NCBI GenBank assembly: GCA_017559825.1
Contig: JAFYQR010000180.1
Span: 1-32,038, forward strand
DNA length: 32,038 nt
Direction: 5' to 3'
From: Thermoguttaceae bacterium
GTDB lineage: Bacteria > Planctomycetota > Planctomycetia > Pirellulales > Thermoguttaceae
The position numbers and the translations under genes are program-made. This document shows, in pieces, positions 6,279-14,920 of the stretch. The notes beneath the pieces are model-generated. The model ran no database searches. It worked only from the letters and a program-made list of their open reading frames with translations, and was not told where the DNA came from. The number at the start of each line of letters is the position of its first letter. Position 1 is the stretch's first letter.

Positions 6279-8111
6279 TTACTCGCCGTCTTTCCCGTCT
6301 TTCCCGTCCGCGACTCGCCGCCAACGCGCCGCCTTCGCCGCGTTCGGCTTGACGTTCAAGTCGGCGTTCCCTTCCCGATAAAATTCGACGAGCTTCTTCG
6401 CCGCCTCGACGCAACCCGCCTCCGCCCCTTTTCGGAACCAACGGAGGGCCGCCGCTCCGTCGCGAGCGTCGCCGTCGAGCGAATACAACGTCCCGAGTTC
6501 GAACGCCGCCGTCGCGTCCCCCAACCCCCAAGCGCGACGGAAAAACCGAACCGCCTCCGCCGCGTTCGGCTCGACGTTTAAGTTGGCGCATCCGTCCCGA
6601 TACATCTCCGCGAGCTTCTTCGCCGCCTCGACGCAACCCCCGACCGACGCTCTCCGCAACCAATGGAGCGCCTCCGTCGGGTCGAGGTTCAAGTCGGCGA
6701 TCCAGTCCCGATAAATCTCCGCGAGCGCCTTCGCCGCCTCGCGGCAACCCCGCCCCTCCGCTTTCCGGAACCAACGGATCGCTTCCGCCGGGTCGCGCTC
6801 TTCGCCGTCGCGCCAATAATAAAGCCCGAGTTCGAACCCCGCCTCTCTGTTCCCCAACCCCCAAGCGCGCCGGAAAAGCCGATTCGCCTCCTCGACGTTC
6901 CGTTCGAGCCCGCCTCGTCCCGCCGCGAGCATGCGCCCGAGATTCCCGAGCCCGCGAGCGTCCCCGCCGTCGGCGGCCAACCGATAAAGCCGAACCGCCT
7001 CCGCGTCGTTCGGTTCGAGCCCGAACTGTCCCCGTTCGAACGCGAATCCGAGTCGCGCCGCGGCGGGCGCGTCCCCCAACTCGACCGCTCGACGATACCA
7101 AGCGAGCGCTTCGGCCTCGTTCGGCTCGACGGCGCGCCAACCATAACAACGCCAAACGCCCTCGTAAATCATTCCGAGCGTTCCCGCCGACGCGCGGTCT
7201 CCCAGTCGCGCCGCTCTTTTGAACCAACGGACGACCTCGTCGGCGTCCCTCTTTTCAAGGGCGGTCGCCGCCAACGTCCTCGCCGCGCCGATATCTCCCG
7301 CCTCCGCCGCCGTTCGGAGCCAGCGGAACGTCTCCTCGTCGCTCTTCTCGACGCCGAGCCCGAGCGCGTAAAGTCGACTCAACGTTTCCGCCGCGCAGGC
7401 GAGCCCGAGTTCCGCCGCCGTTCGGAGCCAACGCGCCGCTTCCGTCGGGTTCTCCTCGACGACGTCGCCGTTCAAATAACAAACCCCGAGATTCCTCGCC
7501 GCCTCCGCGCAGCCGAGTTCGACCGAACGCCGATAAAGCCGAACCGCCTCCGCTCCGTCGCGCTCGACGAACTCCCCGGCGTAAAGGTAATTCGCCGCGA
7601 AACAAAGCGCCCGCGGATCCTCGTCGCCGCGCTCCTCGCCGTCCTTCGCCCGTTTCAAAAACGCTTCGGCGGCCCGACGTTTCAGCGCGTTCGCCCGCCT
7701 TTTGTTCTTCGCGACGCCGCCTCGACCGTCCGCCGCCGCGTTCGCCAACGTAAACAACGCGAACGGATTCCCCGCCTCCGCCGGTTCCCTCGCGAGTTCG
7801 ACGGCGCGTTCCCAATCGGGCGCGGCGTCCTCGAACCCGTCCGACAGTCGCTCCGCCAATTCCGCTTGCGCGTCGAGCGCCGCCGACTTCGCTTCCTCCG
7901 ACGCGTCCGGAGAGCGCCCCGCCTCGACCGCCGCTTCAAGCAACGCGGCGCCGCGCCGACGGTCGAGTTTCTCCCCGTAAACGCCGTAACAAAGCGCCCG
8001 CCCCCGACGGTAAAGCTCCGCCGCCGAAAGCCCGGTCGTTTCGTTCCCGTTCGCGCCGCCGGCGCCGCCGTTCGTTCCGTTTCCGTTGTTATTTTTCGCC
8101 AAGTCGCTCAT
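6279..8111 (-). CDS. Sel1-repeat protein A
   Basis: A 610-residue protein built almost entirely of Sel1-like repeats, an alpha-alpha solenoid family that acts as a scaffold for protein-protein contacts. About a dozen units of 34-40 residues follow the pattern A-x-x-LG-x-x-Y-x-x-G...EA-x-RW-x-RKAAE-x-G. The N-terminus (residues 1-26) is an Asn/Gly-rich linker with no signal peptide, so it is probably cytoplasmic. The block of three units near the C-terminus (FRRAWGLG...CVEAAKKLAE) is repeated after 111 codons, a sign of recent internal amplification. The start at 8111 has AAGGAG eight bases upstream. It is clearly a paralogue of the next gene upstream; both begin MSD, share the LYRRGRAL and LLEAA blocks near residue 40, and have matching promoters. 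Partners and function are unknown. Confidence 0.9.
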   Translation of the reverse strand: MSDLAKNNNGNGTNGGAGGANGNETTGLSAAELYRRGRALCYGVYGEKLDRRRGAALLEAAVEAGRSPDASEEAKSAALDAQAELAERLSDGFEDAAPDWERAVELAREPAEAGNPFALFTLANAAADGRGGVAKNKRRANALKRRAAEAFLKRAKDGEERGDEDPRALCFAANYLYAGEFVERDGAEAVRLYRRSVELGCAEAARNLGVCYLNGDVVEENPTEAARWLRTAAELGLACAAETLSRLYALGLGVEKSDEETFRWLRTAAEAGDIGAARTLAATALEKRDADEVVRWFKRAARLGDRASAGTLGMIYEGVWRCYGWRAVEPNEAEALAWYRRAVELGDAPAAARLGFAFERGQFGLEPNDAEAVRLYRLAADGGDARGLGNLGRMLAAGRGGLERNVEEANRLFRRAWGLGNREAGFELGLYYWRDGEERDPAEAIRWFRKAEGRGCREAAKALAEIYRDWIADLNLDPTEALHWLRRASVGGCVEAAKKLAEMYRDGCANLNVEPNAAEAVRFFRRAWGLGDATAAFELGTLYSLDGDARDGAAALRWFRKGAEAGCVEAAKKLVEFYREGNADLNVKPNAAKAARWRRVADGKDGKDGE

Positions 8112-8203
8112 TTCGGTCGCTCCTTAACATCGTTTTCGTCGATAAAGCAATAAAAACGCTCGAAGGAACCGCGCTCGTCGCCGAACGCTTTCCTTTGCGT
8201 TTC

Positions 8204-8232
8204 ATTATAACCAATCGCGCGACCCTTTGCAA
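8204..8232 (-). promoter_or_regulatory. Promoter of Sel1 gene A
   Basis: TTGCAA (8232-8227), 17 bases, TATAAT (8209-8204) on the minus strand. The predicted start near 8197 leaves a leader of about 86 bases. The -35 and spacing are the same as in the promoter of copy B. Confidence 0.65.
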
Positions 8233-8325
8233 CAATTTCGCGACGCAACTCGAAAAAAAAACGTTTTCCGAAAACTTATCCCTACGACCCGCAAAAAACG
8301 CAAAACCCGCAACGTCAAAGCACCG
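8227..8325. repeat. Duplicated upstream block, copy A
   Basis: About 100 bases that match 10294-10390. The first 49 bases (TTGCAA, ATTTCGCGACGCAACTCG, an A-tract of nine, CGTTTTCCGAAAA) differ by about one substitution and one inserted base; similarity then decays. The block covers the -35 box, an A-tract and a GTTTTCCGAAAAC palindrome. Confidence 0.75.
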
Positions 8326-8470
8326 CCCCAAGCAAAATTGCGACGCCCCGACGCCGTCCCGACGCGCGGACGTCAAAAAAAACGCGCCGACGAACCGTTG
8401 CAAGCTCGCCGACGCGCCGTCAAGCCGCCGTTATTTCCGACAAAATCCGTTTATTTTATTAAACGTTCGC

Positions 8471-10180
8471 TTATTTTCCCTTTGCTTGCGCCCGCGCCGC
8501 CGCGACGTATTCCTCGACCGTCGTCCCTTGCGACGCCAAGAGCCAACGCAACGCCTCGTCCTTATTCTCCGCGACGCCGACGCCCTTCGCGAAACACTCG
8601 CCGAGCCGCTCCATCGCGTCGCGATTTCCCGCCTCCGCGCCGACTCGATACCAGCGCGCCGCCTCCGCCGCGTTCGGTTTGATCTTGAAATTCGGCTCGC
8701 CGTCCCGATAATAATCGCCGAGTCGGAGCGCGGAATCGCCGTCCCCCAGCTCCGCCGCCTTTTGGAACCAACGGAGCGCGCTCCGGTAATTCGGCGCCGC
8801 GTTCCCGGCTTTGTCCGTTTCGTCGAGCAAATACGACCCCGCCAAATTGGAAGCCGCCGCCGCGTTCCCCCGCTTGACCGCGACCCGGTTCAGCCGCCGC
8901 GACTCCGCGACGTTCCGCTTGAGCCCGCCGATTCCGACCGAATACGCGAACGCCAAATTGCAAGTTCCCGCCGCGTCCTTCCGTTCGGCGGCCAACCGGT
9001 AAAGTCGAACCGCCTCCGCGTCGTCCTTTTGGAGCCCGTAAGCGCCGTCGAAATAAGCGCGTCCGAGCCAACTCGCCGCCTCCGCGTCCCCCAGCTCGAC
9101 CGCCCGACGCAACCAAGCGACCGTCCGCTTTTCGTCCCGCTCAAAGCCGGCCTCGTCCGAACCGCGCTCGTAAAAGCCGGCCAACCAGCGCGCCGCGTCC
9201 GGCGCCGATTCCTCGGTCGTTTCGTCGAAATCGACCTCGACGCCGAACCGCTCCGCCAACATCCCCGCGACGTTGACCGTCGCCGCCTCGTCGCCGAGTT
9301 CCGCCGCCCGCAAAAACCATCGCAAGGCTTCGTCCGGGTTCGGTTCGACGCCCCAACCTTCCTCGTAAACGCCGCCGAGTCGGTTCGCCGCCTCCGCGCT
9401 CCCCGCTTCCGCCGCCGTTCGGAACCAACGAACGCCTTCCGCCGGGTCCCGCTCGACGCCGTTCCCATTCAAATAACAAAACGCGAGTTCGATCGCCGCC
9501 GTCGCGCAACCGAGTTCCGCCGCCTTCCGGTACCAACGAACGCCCTTCGCCCGGTCTTCCTCGCCGTCTCCGTCCAAATAATACAAATAATAATACGCGA
9601 CGTTCGCCGCCGCCTGCGCGAACCCGAGTTCCGCCGAGCGCAACCAAAGCCGCGCCGACTCCGCCGTAACCTTCCGCGAGAGGTTCGGTCTCCCGTTCGC
9701 CGAGCCGCGCCCGTCCCCCAAATAACACCCGAGATAACAAAGCGCCCGAGCGTCCGGGTTCGGCTCTTCCGACATTCGCTTGAACTCTTCGAACGCCCGA
9801 GCGAAAAACTCCCGCGCTTTCGTTTTATCCTTGCGCAAACCGCCCTTCCCGTCCCGATAAGCGGCGCCCAACGTATCCAACGCGAACGGATTCCCCGCCT
9901 CCGCCGGTTTCTTCGCCAACTCGACCGCCCGCGCCGCGTCCGGTTTCGTCCCTTGCAGACCGTCGAAAAGCGCTTCGGCAAGCTCCCCTTGCGCGTCGAG
10001 CGAACCCGCTTCCGCCGCCGCTTCCAAGAGCGCGAGCCCCTTCGGCCCGTCGATTCGAACGCCGTCCAAGCCGAACGCGAGCGCCCGCCCTCGACGGTAA
10101 AGCTCTTCCGCCGAAAGTCCGATCGCGTCGATTTTATCGGTCGCGCCGTTTCCGTTCGCCATTTTTCCGTTGTCGCTCAT
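8471..10180 (-). CDS. Sel1-repeat protein B
   Basis: A 569-residue paralogue of protein A with about eleven Sel1 units, such as AIELAFCYLNGNGVERDPAE and EGVRWFRTAAEAG. The short N-terminal linker (MSDNGKMANGNGATDKIDA) is polar and there is no signal peptide or membrane segment. The first 120 residues align in order with protein A (LYRRGRAL, LLEAAAEAG, AVELAKKPAEAGNPFAL); the rest has drifted in unit number and spacing. One unit near residues 300-345 carries an acidic insertion (DFDETTEESAPDAA). The start at 10180 has a weaker AAAGG site than copy A. It has its own promoter at 10271-10299 and follows the hisC terminator, so it is an independent unit. Function is unknown, probably scaffold-like. 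Confidence 0.9.
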   Translation of the reverse strand: MSDNGKMANGNGATDKIDAIGLSAEELYRRGRALAFGLDGVRIDGPKGLALLEAAAEAGSLDAQGELAEALFDGLQGTKPDAARAVELAKKPAEAGNPFALDTLGAAYRDGKGGLRKDKTKAREFFARAFEEFKRMSEEPNPDARALCYLGCYLGDGRGSANGRPNLSRKVTAESARLWLRSAELGFAQAAANVAYYYLYYLDGDGEEDRAKGVRWYRKAAELGCATAAIELAFCYLNGNGVERDPAEGVRWFRTAAEAGSAEAANRLGGVYEEGWGVEPNPDEALRWFLRAAELGDEAATVNVAGMLAERFGVEVDFDETTEESAPDAARWLAGFYERGSDEAGFERDEKRTVAWLRRAVELGDAEAASWLGRAYFDGAYGLQKDDAEAVRLYRLAAERKDAAGTCNLAFAYSVGIGGLKRNVAESRRLNRVAVKRGNAAAASNLAGSYLLDETDKAGNAAPNYRSALRWFQKAAELGDGDSALRLGDYYRDGEPNFKIKPNAAEAARWYRVGAEAGNRDAMERLGECFAKGVGVAENKDEALRWLLASQGTTVEEYVAAARAQAKGK

Positions 10181-10270
10181 TTTGCCCGCCTTTCAAAATC
10201 GTTTTATTCGATAAAGCAACAAAAAGTTCGAAGGAGCCGCGCTCGCTAGAAACGCCGCCCCCGATAAAAT

Positions 10271-10299
10271 ATTTTATCCAACCGCCCGCCCGCTTGCAA
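10271..10299 (-). promoter_or_regulatory. Promoter of Sel1 gene B
   Basis: TTGCAA (10299-10294), 17 bases, TAAAAT (10276-10271) on the minus strand, in the same position and with the same spacing as in copy A. The leader is about 85 bases. Confidence 0.6.
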
Positions 10300-10390
10300 C
10301 GATTTCGCGACGCAACTCGCAAAAAAAAACGTTTTCCGAAAAACCGCCCCTACAACCGACAAAACCCGTAAAACCGCAACGTCGAAACGA
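10294..10390. repeat. Duplicated upstream block, copy B
   Basis: Second copy of the block at 8227-8325, including the A-tract and the near-palindrome GTTTTCCGAAAAAC at 10331-10344, about 32 bases upstream of the -35 box. Confidence 0.75.
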
Positions 10391-10507
10391 CGTTTTTCCC
10401 GCCGTCGCGCTTAACTCCTCCCCCCGACTCGCCGACGTTCCCCAAAATGAAAACGCGACGCCCCAACGCGCTCAAAGAGAAAATCCGCCGGGCCGCGCTC
10501 GCAAGAA

Positions 10508-10552
10508 AGAAAAAACGCGACGACAAACCCGTTAAGGCCCGCCGTCGCGTTT
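10508..10552 (-). terminator. Rho-independent terminator of hisC
   Basis: On the minus strand AAACGCGACG (10552-10543) pairs perfectly with CGTCGCGTTT (10522-10513) across a 20-base loop, followed by TTTCTTTCTT. It lies about 80 bases after the hisC stop codon. Confidence 0.75.
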
Positions 10553-10629
10553 CGTTTAACTTTTCTTCAACGCCGCCGCGTTCGCCGTCCGCAAACTCGA
10601 CGCGTTTCCCCCGGCTTAACGCCGGAAGC

Positions 10630-11751
10630 TCAACGGTCGCCGTTCAGGTAACGCTCGACCAACGCCAAGCAAGCGTCCGTTTGCTCGTCCGTTCCGACGC
10701 TAATCCGGAGCCCGTCCCCCCAACCGGCGTAATTCATATAACGAACAAGATAACCGTTCTTTTTCAAATATTCGTACAGCTCTTTATGCGAAACCGCGCC
10801 GTCCGGCCAAACGTTCCAAGTGAAGTTCGCGCTCGAATCCGGGACAACGAAGCCGAGTTCGCGCATCCGCTTCGTTTGCCGCTCCCGCGTCGCGACGATT
10901 TTCGCCGTCGTCGCCGCGAGCCATTCTTGGTCTTGAAGCGCCGCCGTCGCCGCCGCGATCGAGAGACCGTCGCAGTTGTACGAGTCTTTCACTTTCAGCG
11001 TTTGCTCGATCAGCTCCGGTCGCGCGATCAGGAAACCGAACCGCAATCCGGCCAGCGCGTACGACTTGCTCATCGTCCGCGAAATCGCGACGTTCGCTTT
11101 GCGTTTGACGAGTTCGACGCAGTTAAAACCGGCAAAATCGGCGTAAGCCTCGTCGACGACCAACGGACAAGGCAAGGAATCGGCGATTTTTTCGATTTCC
11201 GCGACGGAAAGAACCGTCCCGGACGGCGAGTTCGGGTTCGGCAAATAAACGAGTTTCAGCGAATCCGCCGCGACGTTTTCGAGCGGATTGACCCGCCAAG
11301 GCGCGTTCGGCTCGGTCGCGGGCGCTTGCGAGAAATACTCCGGCAGCCGCCAATCGGCGTCGAACCGCACCTCTTCGCTACGGGCGCCTTGGATTTCCGC
11401 CAACGATTTATAAAGAATATAACTCGGATACGGCAAGCGGAGGAGTTCGTTTTCGCCGACGAAAGAACGCGTCAGAACGGTCAAAATATCGTCGCTGCCG
11501 TTGCCGCACATAATCCAATCGGGCTCGACGCCGTAAAGCGCCGCGGCGGCTTCGCGGAACGGTTGCGCGACGGCGTTCGGATAGCGCGAAAGCCCCCGAT
11601 CGGCGACCGCTCGAATCGCGTCGTAAGCCTTTTCCGTCGCGCGATACGGATTTTCGTTCGTATTTAACTTAACGGCTTCCCCTTCTTTCGGTTGCTCTCC
11701 CGGGACGTACCCCGCCATCGCCGCGACGTTCGCTCGCACAAAACCGCTCAT
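10630..11751 (-). CDS. hisC: Histidinol-phosphate aminotransferase
   Basis: A 373-residue class-II aminotransferase that converts imidazole-acetol phosphate to L-histidinol phosphate using PLP. The Schiff-base lysine is Lys229 in SRTMSKSYALAGLRFGF. Other marks are LNTNENPY at 29-36, the NPNSPSGT block at 172-179, Asp200 contacting the PLP ring nitrogen, and the LRISVGT phosphate-binding region near the C-terminus. Length is typical. The start at 11751 has GGAGAG six bases upstream. It is followed by its own terminator, then the two Sel1 genes, then hisB; hisC and hisB adjoin in many bacterial his clusters, so the Sel1 pair probably separates a former pair. Confidence 0.96.
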   Translation of the reverse strand: MSGFVRANVAAMAGYVPGEQPKEGEAVKLNTNENPYRATEKAYDAIRAVADRGLSRYPNAVAQPFREAAAALYGVEPDWIMCGNGSDDILTVLTRSFVGENELLRLPYPSYILYKSLAEIQGARSEEVRFDADWRLPEYFSQAPATEPNAPWRVNPLENVAADSLKLVYLPNPNSPSGTVLSVAEIEKIADSLPCPLVVDEAYADFAGFNCVELVKRKANVAISRTMSKSYALAGLRFGFLIARPELIEQTLKVKDSYNCDGLSIAAATAALQDQEWLAATTAKIVATRERQTKRMRELGFVVPDSSANFTWNVWPDGAVSHKELYEYLKKNGYLVRYMNYAGWGDGLRISVGTDEQTDACLALVERYLNGDR

Positions 11752-11902
11752 TTTATTCTCTCCAAACCGCCTAAATTAACGCAAATCGCCGCCGATTCGA
11801 CCGTCCGAAATCGCCCGAACGCGTCGACGTCCGAACAACGGCGTCGCCGCGACCGCCGGACGACGCTCGCCGAAAGCCGCGCCGGTCGCCGACGTTATTA
11901 AT

Positions 11903-11930
11903 AATGTAAAGTTTTTCCGTCCGACGTCAA
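11903..11930 (-). promoter_or_regulatory. Promoter candidate for hisC
   Basis: TTGACG (11930-11925), 16 bases, TACATT (11908-11903) on the minus strand, followed by the AT-rich TATTAATAAC. The leader would be about 145 bases. Confidence 0.45.
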
Positions 11931-12037
11931 GCGGAAACCGCCGAGAAAAACCGTTTTCCGCCGAGCGCCCAATTTGCGCCGTTTCGCCGTTTTTCGCCAA
12001 CTTTCGTCGTTCGCCGCCAGCGTCCGCTTCGTCACGC

Positions 12038-13012
12038 TTAAAGCGCCGCGACGAAAAAAATCGCCGCCAACCAAACGCCCAAAACGAGCAAATTTTTCGA
12101 ACTCAGCTCCAAAACGCGAATCAACGCCCGCCCCGAACCGATTCGGCAAAGCGTCCGCCAAGCGCGAACGTGCAAAAATAGGTAAAACAGTAAAACCGCG
12201 ACGGTCGAAGCGCCCCAATCGCCGCGACGCGAAAACGCCGCCGCCAACAAACCGACGACGATCAAACCGTTCGCAAGGTAAAAGTAACGCCCGAAACGCT
12301 CGCCGAAAATAGCGATTAAAGTGAATTTGCGGTTTTTACGGTCTTCGTCGCGGTCGCGGTAATTGTTCGCGACCAAAATATTATCCGTCGCAAACCCGAT
12401 CGCCAACCCGACCAAAACCGCGTCGCGAGTAATTTCGCCAACTTGGAGAAAATAGGTAAAGCCGACCGCGACAAAACCGAAAAACACGACGACGAGAACG
12501 TCGCCGAGCCCGATATACGCCAACGGAATCGGCCCAGCGCTGTACAATAGACAAAATACGCAAGATAAAACACCGACCGCGACCAAGTTCCAACCGCCGA
12601 TAGTAATCAGCGCCAAGCCGCAAGCGCAAGCCGCCGCCAACGCGACGAACGTTCCGACCGCCATCGCTCGCGGCGAAATCCAGCCGGACGCGACCGCTCG
12701 CGCCGGGCCCTTGCGCTCTTCGCCGTCCGCGCCTTTCTTATAATCGGAATAATCGTTCGCGAAATTCGCCGCCATTTGCGACAACAACGCGAAACCGCAA
12801 CAACAAACGGCCGCTAAAACGGAAAACGAACCGCTCGCGCCCTTCGCGACCAAGTCGGCCCAACCCAACGAAACGCCGACCAACACCGGAACGAACGCCG
12901 CCGAAAGCGTTTTCGGTCGCGCCGCCAGGACCCAAGCGCCGACCGCCGACGGTCGCGACGCTTTTTGCGCCGATTTTGTCGTTTTTTCCGTTTTATCCGT
13001 CGTTCCTTTCAT
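12038..13012 (-). CDS. menA: UbiA-family prenyltransferase, probable 1,4-dihydroxy-2-naphthoate polyprenyltransferase
   Basis: A 324-residue polytopic membrane protein. The two Asp-rich motifs of the UbiA superfamily are present: ANFANDYSDYKKGADG (NDYSD at 86-90) and NNYRDRDEDRKNRKFTL (216-232). The form of both is typical of MenA, which attaches a polyprenyl chain to dihydroxynaphthoate to give demethylmenaquinone. About eight hydrophobic segments are visible between residues 25 and 324. The chosen start at 13012 (MKGTTDKTEK) has AAGGA eight bases upstream; the frame remains open for another 79 codons upstream, but that part is Arg-rich and not MenA-like. No other menaquinone gene is in the window. 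UbiA relatives with other aromatic acceptors cannot be fully excluded. Confidence 0.88.
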   Translation of the reverse strand: MKGTTDKTEKTTKSAQKASRPSAVGAWVLAARPKTLSAAFVPVLVGVSLGWADLVAKGASGSFSVLAAVCCCGFALLSQMAANFANDYSDYKKGADGEERKGPARAVASGWISPRAMAVGTFVALAAACACGLALITIGGWNLVAVGVLSCVFCLLYSAGPIPLAYIGLGDVLVVVFFGFVAVGFTYFLQVGEITRDAVLVGLAIGFATDNILVANNYRDRDEDRKNRKFTLIAIFGERFGRYFYLANGLIVVGLLAAAFSRRGDWGASTVAVLLFYLFLHVRAWRTLCRIGSGRALIRVLELSSKNLLVLGVWLAAIFFVAAL

Positions 13013-13291
13013 CGCCGCCGTCCTTTCGTCGCGCTCGTTATTTCCAGCGCTTCCCTTATTTCCGCTATTTTCCCATTCAACGTCGCCGGGCGCGACGCAA
13101 AAACGCCGCCGACGCCGACGCGCCGACGGCGTTTCAACCGTTCCAATCGCTTTAATCGCGCCCCAACCGTCGACGCGCCGAGCCGTTTTAACCGTCTGAA
13201 ACATCGTAATCGTTTCAACCGCTAACGCCGCCGCTCGTCGCGTTCCCATTGAACGCTAACAAACGGCGACCGGCGTTAAACTAGGTTGTTT
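13013..13291. other. menA leader with repeated short motifs
   Basis: From about 13130 to 13220 the sequence contains several near copies of a TTTYAAYCG unit (TTTCAACCG, TTTAATCGC, TTTTAACCG, TTTCAACCG). It carries no gene that I can support. The spacing is irregular, so this is not a clean tandem repeat. Confidence 0.4.
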
Positions 13292-14731
13292 TCAAGTTAA
13301 ACTGGGCAGTTCGTAACCTTTGCGCTGTTCCCGCGAGAAAAACGACGCGGCCTGTTCGTCGCCGACGATCTTCTCGTTTTGCGAGTCCCAACGAATCGCG
13401 CGCTTCAATCGGCAAGAAATGTTCGCCAAGTGGCAAACGTGCATCCCGAGAACGTTCTCCGCGACGTTCGAAATCGGCGTTCCGCCCTCGCGAACGCAAC
13501 GCAAAAAGTTCGATTTGTGCCCCTCGACCGGCTTTCCGTTGAAAAGCGCGACGAAATCTTCGTCGGTCAGCTCCGAGCAAACGCCGTCGTCGATAATCTT
13601 CCCGGCGATTCGCGAACGGTTGACGTGAATCCGCCCCTTCGTTCCTTCAAAGAGAATCCCGTTCCCGTCCTTCGCGTCGCTAACGATATCAAAATCGGTT
13701 CCGTCGGCGAACTTGCAACGGACGTTAAAAGTAATCGGCGTGTTGTAAACGTCGGTTCGTTTCGGAAAACCGTTTTCGTAATCGACGATGAATTTCGCGT
13801 CGCTCCCGTCGATAGAAACCGGGCCGGAGCCGATCTCTTGCCGCCCGAGCGCCCAAAGCGCCGCGTCGACGTGGTGCGCGCCCCAGTCGGTGATCTTCCC
13901 GCCGGAATACTCGAACCACCAGCGGAAAAGAAGGTGTCCGCGCCCTTGCCCGACGTTCCCAGGCGAGAAAAATTCCGTCCGATTTTCCCAACAATAATCG
14001 AAAACCGGCGCCTGCCCTTGCCAACGCTCCCAGTCGAGCGTCGCCGGCGGGTCGCATTTCGGAATTTGACCAGAGTAACGCCCTTGGTCGATAATACAGG
14101 TCGTCCGCTTGATTTCGCCGAGAAGGCCCTTGCGAATCAACGCGGCGGCGGTCAAGAATTGGGCGCGCTGGGCACGTTGCTGCGTTCCGACTTGAAAAAC
14201 TTTCCCGTATTTCTTTTGCGCTTCGCGAATCAAAACGTTTTCGGCGAGCGTCAGCGTCAGCGGCTTTTGGCAGAAGACGTGTTTCCCGGCTTGCATCGCT
14301 TCGATCGCGATTTTGACGTGCCAATGGTCGGGCGTCGCGATCGCGACGACGTCGACGTCGTCCCGGTCGAGAACGCGGCGATAGTCGGCGTAAGTCGCGG
14401 GGAGCGCGACTTTATCCCCCGTTTTCTTCCCGATTCCCGGGTTCGCGAGGACGCGGGCCAAGCCGTATTTTTCGTCCAAGTCGCAAATCGCGACGACGTC
14501 GGCCAACCCGTTGAATTCGCAAAGGTCGCCGTATCCCATCGGACCAACGCCGATCGCCGCGAGCCGAAGTCGGTCGCTCGGCGCCTGCTCCGCGACCGCT
14601 TTCGTTCGTTCGCCCGCGAAATAAGGAACGACCGCCCAAGCGCCGAGCGCCGCCGCGCCGCTTTGGACGAATTGCCGCCGAGTAAGCGGATTTTCGTTTC
14701 GATTAACCGCGTTTCCGTTCGTTTGCTTCAT
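13292..14731 (-). CDS. Tat-exported Gfo/Idh/MocA-family oxidoreductase
   Basis: A 479-residue NAD(P)-dependent sugar or polyol oxidoreductase. The N-terminus has a twin-arginine signal (TRRQFVQSGAAALGAWAVV, RR at 18-19), so the folded protein should be exported. The Rossmann motif is AIGVGPMGYGD at about 59-69, followed by the VVAICDLD region. The catalytic-lysine motif is CQKPLTLTLAEN, where relatives have EKP. The C-terminal substrate domain has ITDWGAHHVDAALWALG, the form typical of large planctomycete families. The start at 14731 has AAGGAG eight bases upstream. The substrate is not predictable; such exported members are numerous in planctomycetes and are thought to act on sugars from complex glycans. 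No other sugar gene is adjacent. Confidence 0.93.
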   Translation of the reverse strand: MKQTNGNAVNRNENPLTRRQFVQSGAAALGAWAVVPYFAGERTKAVAEQAPSDRLRLAAIGVGPMGYGDLCEFNGLADVVAICDLDEKYGLARVLANPGIGKKTGDKVALPATYADYRRVLDRDDVDVVAIATPDHWHVKIAIEAMQAGKHVFCQKPLTLTLAENVLIREAQKKYGKVFQVGTQQRAQRAQFLTAAALIRKGLLGEIKRTTCIIDQGRYSGQIPKCDPPATLDWERWQGQAPVFDYCWENRTEFFSPGNVGQGRGHLLFRWWFEYSGGKITDWGAHHVDAALWALGRQEIGSGPVSIDGSDAKFIVDYENGFPKRTDVYNTPITFNVRCKFADGTDFDIVSDAKDGNGILFEGTKGRIHVNRSRIAGKIIDDGVCSELTDEDFVALFNGKPVEGHKSNFLRCVREGGTPISNVAENVLGMHVCHLANISCRLKRAIRWDSQNEKIVGDEQAASFFSREQRKGYELPSLT

Positions 14732-14920
14732 CGTTCGCGCTCCTTAAAGTTTCGCCGGTCTTCGCGTTTTGCGTCGACCGTCTATTTTTAACTTAAACGC
14801 CGCAAAAACGCGAACGCCGACGCTCGACGCCGCGCTCGCTCAATCGGTCGTTAGAATCGCTAAAATCGTTCGGACAACGCCCGTCCGTCGTCGCAAACTC
14901 ATCGTCGCGACGGCGTTCGT

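Larger units (their letters stand above)
8112..8470. other. Spacer between the two Sel1 genes carrying the promoter of copy A
   Basis: Contains the promoter at 8204-8232, an A-tract and the palindrome GTTTTCCGAAAAC at 8263-8275. The sequence from about 8227 to 8325 is closely similar to that at 10294-10390 upstream of copy B, so the spacer is part of the duplicated unit. No gene was seen. Confidence 0.75.
10181..10629. other. Spacer between Sel1 gene B and hisC
   Basis: Contains the Sel1 B promoter (10271-10299), the second copy of the duplicated upstream block (10294-10390) and the hisC terminator (10508-10552). No gene was seen. Confidence 0.75.

Noticed and set aside
8195..10249. A 684-codon open frame on the plus strand
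   Set aside because: It is antisense to Sel1 gene B and has no ribosome-binding site or recognisable domain.
13130..13220. CRISPR-like or tandem repeat array
   Set aside because: The units are 9-10 bases, degenerate and irregularly spaced, without spacers of constant length or cas genes nearby.
13013..13249. Upstream extension of MenA by 79 residues
   Set aside because: The extension is Arg-rich and unlike MenA; the Met at 13012 has a good Shine-Dalgarno sequence.
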